Made by a program: the position numbers and the translations under genes. From Chryseobacterium aurantiacum (GTDB lineage Bacteria; Bacteroidota; Bacteroidia; Flavobacteriales; Weeksellaceae): 64,000 nt of DNA. Within the stretch, counting starts at the first letter, position 1. Each line of letters starts with the position of its first letter. The stretch covers positions 124,001-188,000 of the forward strand of contig NZ_PXUE01000002.1 of NCBI RefSeq assembly GCF_003020585.1, in the 5' to 3' direction. A model generated the notes under the pieces. It searched no databases, was not told where the DNA came from, and saw nothing but the letters and a program-made list of their open reading frames with translations. This document shows positions 61,336-64,000 of the stretch, in pieces.

Positions 61336-61896
61336 ATAGCACAAAGATTTAACAACAGGGGCCCACAAAGACGTCCTGTACAGGAGGACTTACACTTGAT
61401 CAACGATAAAATTCGTGTGAGAGAGCTTCGTTTGGTGGGCGATAACGTAGAGCCAGGAATTTACCCAATTGACAAAGCAAGACAGATTGCTGCGGAACAA
61501 GAATTGGATTTAGTAGTAATTTCTGATAAAGCAGAACCTTTTATTGCTAGAATATTAGAATATAAAAAATTCTTATATGAGCAAAAGAAAAAACAGAAGG
61601 AACTTAAAGCTAAGCAAGTAAAAGTGGTAGTAAAAGAGATTCGTTTCGGACCTCAGACTGACGACCATGATTATGAATTTAAGAAAAAGCATGCTGAAAA
61701 ATTCCTTGAAGAAGGTTCTAAATTGAAGACCTACGTATTTTTTAAAGGACGTTCGATTATCTTTAAGGATCAGGGAGAAATCTTGCTTTTAAAACTTGCT
61801 CAAGAACTAGAGCATGTAGGTAAAGTAGATCAGCTTCCTAAGCTTGAAGGAAAAAGGATGATTATGATGATGAGTCCTAAAAAACCAGCAAAATAA
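61336..61896 (+). CDS. infC: Translation initiation factor IF-3 with non-canonical AUA start
   Basis: 186 residues if translation begins at ATA (61336-61338). The in-frame stop upstream is at 61321-61323 and no ATG or GTG lies between, while the start of the protein as found in relatives ([24 protein letters not shown]) begins at this ATA. AUU, AUC or AUA starts are known in infC, and IF-3 represses its own translation by rejecting them. A TTG at 61396 would remove 20 N-terminal residues and is less likely. NTD to residue 90, linker, and C-terminal domain with [17 protein letters not shown]. Ends at a terminator; rpmI and rplT do not follow. Confidence 0.92.
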   Translation: MAQRFNNRGPQRRPVQEDLHLINDKIRVRELRLVGDNVEPGIYPIDKARQIAAEQELDLVVISDKAEPFIARILEYKKFLYEQKKKQKELKAKQVKVVVKEIRFGPQTDDHDYEFKKKHAEKFLEEGSKLKTYVFFKGRSIIFKDQGEILLLKLAQELEHVGKVDQLPKLEGKRMIMMMSPKKPAK

Positions 61897-61918
61897 TTAA
61901 GTCATTATTTTAAATATT

Positions 61919-61948
61919 AAACCTCAAATTACTTTGAGGTTTTTTTTA
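61919..61948 (+). terminator. Terminator of infC
   Basis: AAACCTCAAA and TTTGAGGTTT pair perfectly, followed by a T run of eight. Confidence 0.9.
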
Positions 61949-62048
61949 TTTTATACCCTTTTATCTTATAACATAGTCATGTCAGTAAAACCAATAAGCA
62001 TCGAAAATAACCATTAAAAGAATACTTGTTTTTAAATATTTAATTAAA

Positions 62049-62072
62049 TTTAGACACCTTTAAGTGTCTAAA
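62049..62072. other. Palindrome before the lectin lipoprotein gene
   Basis: TTTAGACAC and GTGTCTAAA pair around CTTTAA. It lies 106 bases in front of the lipoprotein start. A hairpin without T run, so more like a protein-binding site or weak terminator of unknown purpose. Confidence 0.55.
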
Positions 62073-62177
62073 TAATAAAATTATTCAACTGATATACAAT
62101 AAGTTATTTTGATATTTAATTTCATACATGGTGAATTAATAATTTTATTTTATATTTACAGCTTCAAAAAATAACCT

Positions 62178-62750
62178 ATGAAAATAAAATTATTGACTTT
62201 TTTAAGTCTTTCTATGCTATTGGCATCTTGTGCTCAAGATGATACTCTTGATGATGTAACAGTAAAAAACGAAGCAGTACAAACAAACCAGAATAACAGT
62301 GAGGCTTTAAACATTGGCTTTACAAAGGTCACACTTCTAAAAGAAATTAGTTATCATGGAGGTATATTAAATGCAGGAGAAGCAATCACCCTAGAAAACT
62401 CGCTAGACACTTATCAACTTGTTATGCAATACGATCACAACCTTGTACTTTATAAAGTAAGATCTGGTCACCCTATTGCATTGTGGAGCTCCAATACCCG
62501 CAGAACAGATTTGACTACTCCATCAGCACTTGTTGCCCAAAATGATGGAAACATGGTAATTTACAATAATAACATTCCTATTTGGAATACAAATAAAACT
62601 GTTGGTTATCATATCAATGACCCCCATATGAAGCTTCAACTTTTTAAAAGAACAGGAGCATTTATTCCTCCTGGATACCGAATTAAACTTGTTTTATCCG
62701 GTAATGGACAAAATATCAACGATGTTATTGAAGTAGACTTTATAGATTAA
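62178..62750 (+). CDS. Bulb-type (MMBL) lectin lipoprotein
   Basis: 190 residues. Lipoprotein signal MKIKLLTFLSLSMLLASC, Cys18 lipidated. Residues 45-150 show a monocot mannose-binding lectin fold with two QxDxNxVxY sugar-binding sites: QYDHNLVLY near 90 and QNDGNMVIY near 121, each followed by a WSSN / WNTN tryptophan segment. Such domains bind mannose-type glycans. It may be a surface adhesin or, since MMBL domains form lectin-like bacteriocins, an antagonism factor; the sequence cannot decide. A paralog starts at 63925. Confidence 0.8.
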   Translation: MKIKLLTFLSLSMLLASCAQDDTLDDVTVKNEAVQTNQNNSEALNIGFTKVTLLKEISYHGGILNAGEAITLENSLDTYQLVMQYDHNLVLYKVRSGHPIALWSSNTRRTDLTTPSALVAQNDGNMVIYNNNIPIWNTNKTVGYHINDPHMKLQLFKRTGAFIPPGYRIKLVLSGNGQNINDVIEVDFID

Positions 62751-62766
62751 AAAATAAATTTAATGC

Positions 62767-62798
62767 AAAAACCGTTTCTTAAAAGGAACGGTTTTTTT
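62767..62798 (+). terminator. Terminator of the lectin lipoprotein gene
   Basis: AAAAACCGTT and AACGGTTTTT pair in a hairpin followed by a T run. Confidence 0.88.
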
Positions 62799-62847
62799 GT
62801 ATCAGAATATCTATTTATTCTTTCATTAAATTATCCTATATCAAGTA

Positions 62848-62874
62848 TTGGGGAAAAATTTTGTTCTAAATTTG
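62848..62874 (+). promoter_or_regulatory. Flavobacterial promoter of the alpha/beta hydrolase gene
   Basis: TTG at 62848-62850 and TAAATTTG at 62867-62874 with a 16-base spacer; the ATG is 40 bases downstream. Confidence 0.65.
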
Positions 62875-62913
62875 CCTCTATAGTCAAATCATTAATAACA
62901 AAAAAAAAGACCT

Positions 62914-63735
62914 ATGAGTACACTTACATTAAAGGACGGAACAGAAATCTATTACAAAGATTGGGGAAAAGGACAAGCCCTATTTTTCCACCACGGATGG
63001 CCGCTTTCCAGTGATGATTGGGATGCCCAACTATTTTTCTTTCTGGAGAAAGGTTACAGGGTTATTGCTCATGACAGAAGGGGACACGGAAGATCAGAAC
63101 AAACGCCTTACGGACATAATATGGACACTTATGCTGCTGATGTTGCCGAAATTGTAGAAGCTTTGGATTTAAAAGATGTCATTCATGTAGGACACTCTAC
63201 TGGTGGTGGTGAAGTGATCCGATATGTAGCAAAGCATGGTAACGGAAGAGTTTCAAAAGCTGTACTAATAAGCGCTGTAACTCCCATCATGGTTAAGAAT
63301 GAGAATAATCCAAACGGTGTCCCGATTTCTGTTTTTGATGACATTCGAAACAATACAGCAAAACACAGATCACAGTTCTTTATTGATATTACATTCCCTT
63401 TTTATGGATACAACAGAGAGGGAGCCAATGTTTCCGAGGGGATTCAAAGAAACTGGTGGCGACAAGGCATGAGTGGCTCTATTAAGGCACATTATGATTG
63501 CGTAAAGGCTTTTTCTGAAACGGATTTTACAGAAGACCTTAAAAGTGTAAACGTGCCTGTTTTGGTAATGCATGGTGAGGATGATCAAATTGTTCCTTTT
63601 GAAACAACAGGTAAAGTAGCCGCTACCCTGCTGAAGAATGGAAAACTTATTTCTTATCCTGGCTTTCCCCACGGAATGCCCACTACTGAAGCAGAAACGA
63701 TCAATAAAGATCTTTTAGCATTTTTTCAATCATAA
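62914..63735 (+). CDS. Alpha/beta hydrolase (non-haem chloroperoxidase-like)
   Basis: 273 residues. Nucleophile elbow GHSTGG with Ser95, HHGWP oxyanion loop at 26-30, Asp in MHGEDDQIVPF near 225 and His in FPHGMP near 252 complete the triad. The DRRGHGRSEQTPYGHNMDTYAADV segment is typical of cofactor-free chloroperoxidase/esterase-type members, which act as hydrolases or perhydrolases. Cytoplasmic. It lies between the two lectin lipoprotein genes but has its own promoter and terminator. Confidence 0.9.
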   Translation: MSTLTLKDGTEIYYKDWGKGQALFFHHGWPLSSDDWDAQLFFFLEKGYRVIAHDRRGHGRSEQTPYGHNMDTYAADVAEIVEALDLKDVIHVGHSTGGGEVIRYVAKHGNGRVSKAVLISAVTPIMVKNENNPNGVPISVFDDIRNNTAKHRSQFFIDITFPFYGYNREGANVSEGIQRNWWRQGMSGSIKAHYDCVKAFSETDFTEDLKSVNVPVLVMHGEDDQIVPFETTGKVAATLLKNGKLISYPGFPHGMPTTEAETINKDLLAFFQS

Positions 63736-63757
63736 TTAACATATTATAGAAGATTTT

Positions 63758-63787
63758 AAAACCACAGTCTTATAGATTGTGGTTTTT
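63758..63787 (+). terminator. Terminator of the hydrolase gene
   Basis: AAAACCACA and TGTGGTTTT pair around a loop, followed by T residues. Confidence 0.85.
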
Positions 63788-63924
63788 ACATTTAAGCTAC
63801 ATAAATTATTAACACTACCTTAACCAAAACCTCCGGAACTACCTTGAACAGGACATTATTTACAATAATTTAATTCTTTAAAAAGAGATTTAATCCCTAT
63901 ATTTGGCCTGTCAAAAAATAAACT

Positions 63925-64000
63925 ATGAAAATAAAATTAATGACTTTTTTAAGTCTTTCCATGCTTTTGGGTTCTTGTGCTCAGGATGAGATCCTTGACC
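63925..64000 (+). CDS. Lectin lipoprotein paralog, N-terminal fragment
   Basis: The visible 25 codons give a lipoprotein signal (MKIKLMTFLSLSMLLGSC) that differs from the one at 62178 in only two positions, and go on with AQDEILD. The coding frame runs off the window. A TATATTTG box at 63898-63905 serves as -7 element 19 bases before the ATG. A second lectin lipoprotein is inferred; the lectin domain itself is not visible. Confidence 0.7.
   Translation, partial: MKIKLMTFLSLSMLLGSCAQDEILD

Noticed and set aside
61396..61398. TTG as the infC start
   Set aside because: It would remove 20 residues upstream that continue the IF-3 N-terminal tail; the ATA at 61336 fits known non-AUG starts of infC.
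1..64000. tRNA or rRNA genes
   Set aside because: No cloverleaf-type motif or rRNA-like stretch was recognised in the gaps, though tRNA detection by eye is not complete.

Overview
The window is AT-rich chromosomal DNA from a member of the Bacteroidota, most likely a Chryseobacterium-like Weeksellaceae. The evidence is secreted proteins with C-terminal type IX secretion (T9SS) sorting domains, flavobacterial promoters of the TTG / TANNTTTG type, almost no Shine-Dalgarno sequences, bacillithiol-linked genes (BstA, YtxJ), a ligase-associated helicase/PdeM repair cluster, and strings of small beta-barrel outer-membrane proteins. No tRNA, rRNA, CRISPR array, integrase or transposase was seen.

Layout. 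1-3.0 kb: end of an Lhr-like helicase, gpmA and pdeM. 3.0-10.3 kb: seven genes (nitrilase, AraC, PNPOx-like protein, thioredoxin-like protein, DapA-like aldolase, cupin, MocR regulator) bracketed by two clusters of a palindromic composite repeat in opposite orientation. 10.3-25.8 kb: metabolic and stress genes, each beside its own regulator: a secreted flavodoxin-RidA fusion with AraC, EamA exporter with MocR, a bacillithiol operon with a Crp-type regulator, an esterase with TetR, then a DEAD helicase, pncA, a 23S/16S pseudouridine synthase and aroB. 25.9-32 kb: a surface protein with an S74 chaperone domain and four paralogous outer-membrane beta-barrels, each a single-gene unit with a -24/-12 (sigma-54 type) promoter and a terminator. 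A further promoter/terminator pair has no gene between. 32-40.8 kb: glycerophosphodiesterase, purF, purC, a DUF3307-SatD pair with twin palindromes in front, a secreted endonuclease I, an acyl-CoA dehydrogenase and DinB. 41-46.3 kb: tandem secreted M12B-type metalloproteases. 46.7-47.9 kb: a lipoprotein with a TNT-like NAD-glycohydrolase toxin domain and a small zinc-ribbon protein directly downstream, a candidate toxin-immunity pair. 48-50.8 kb: a four-gene group between direct repeats. 50.8-55.1 kb: leuACDB. 55.3-64 kb: hypothetical gene, dipeptidase, DUF4932 protease, thrS, infC with an AUA start, and two lectin-domain lipoproteins around an alpha/beta hydrolase.

Most genes are housekeeping or envelope functions. 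The points most worth following are the TNT-like lipoprotein pair, the sigma-54-type outer-membrane protein regulon with its orphan transcript, the SatD/DUF3307 operator, and the palindromic repeat family. All functional names are from reading motifs; no database search was run.
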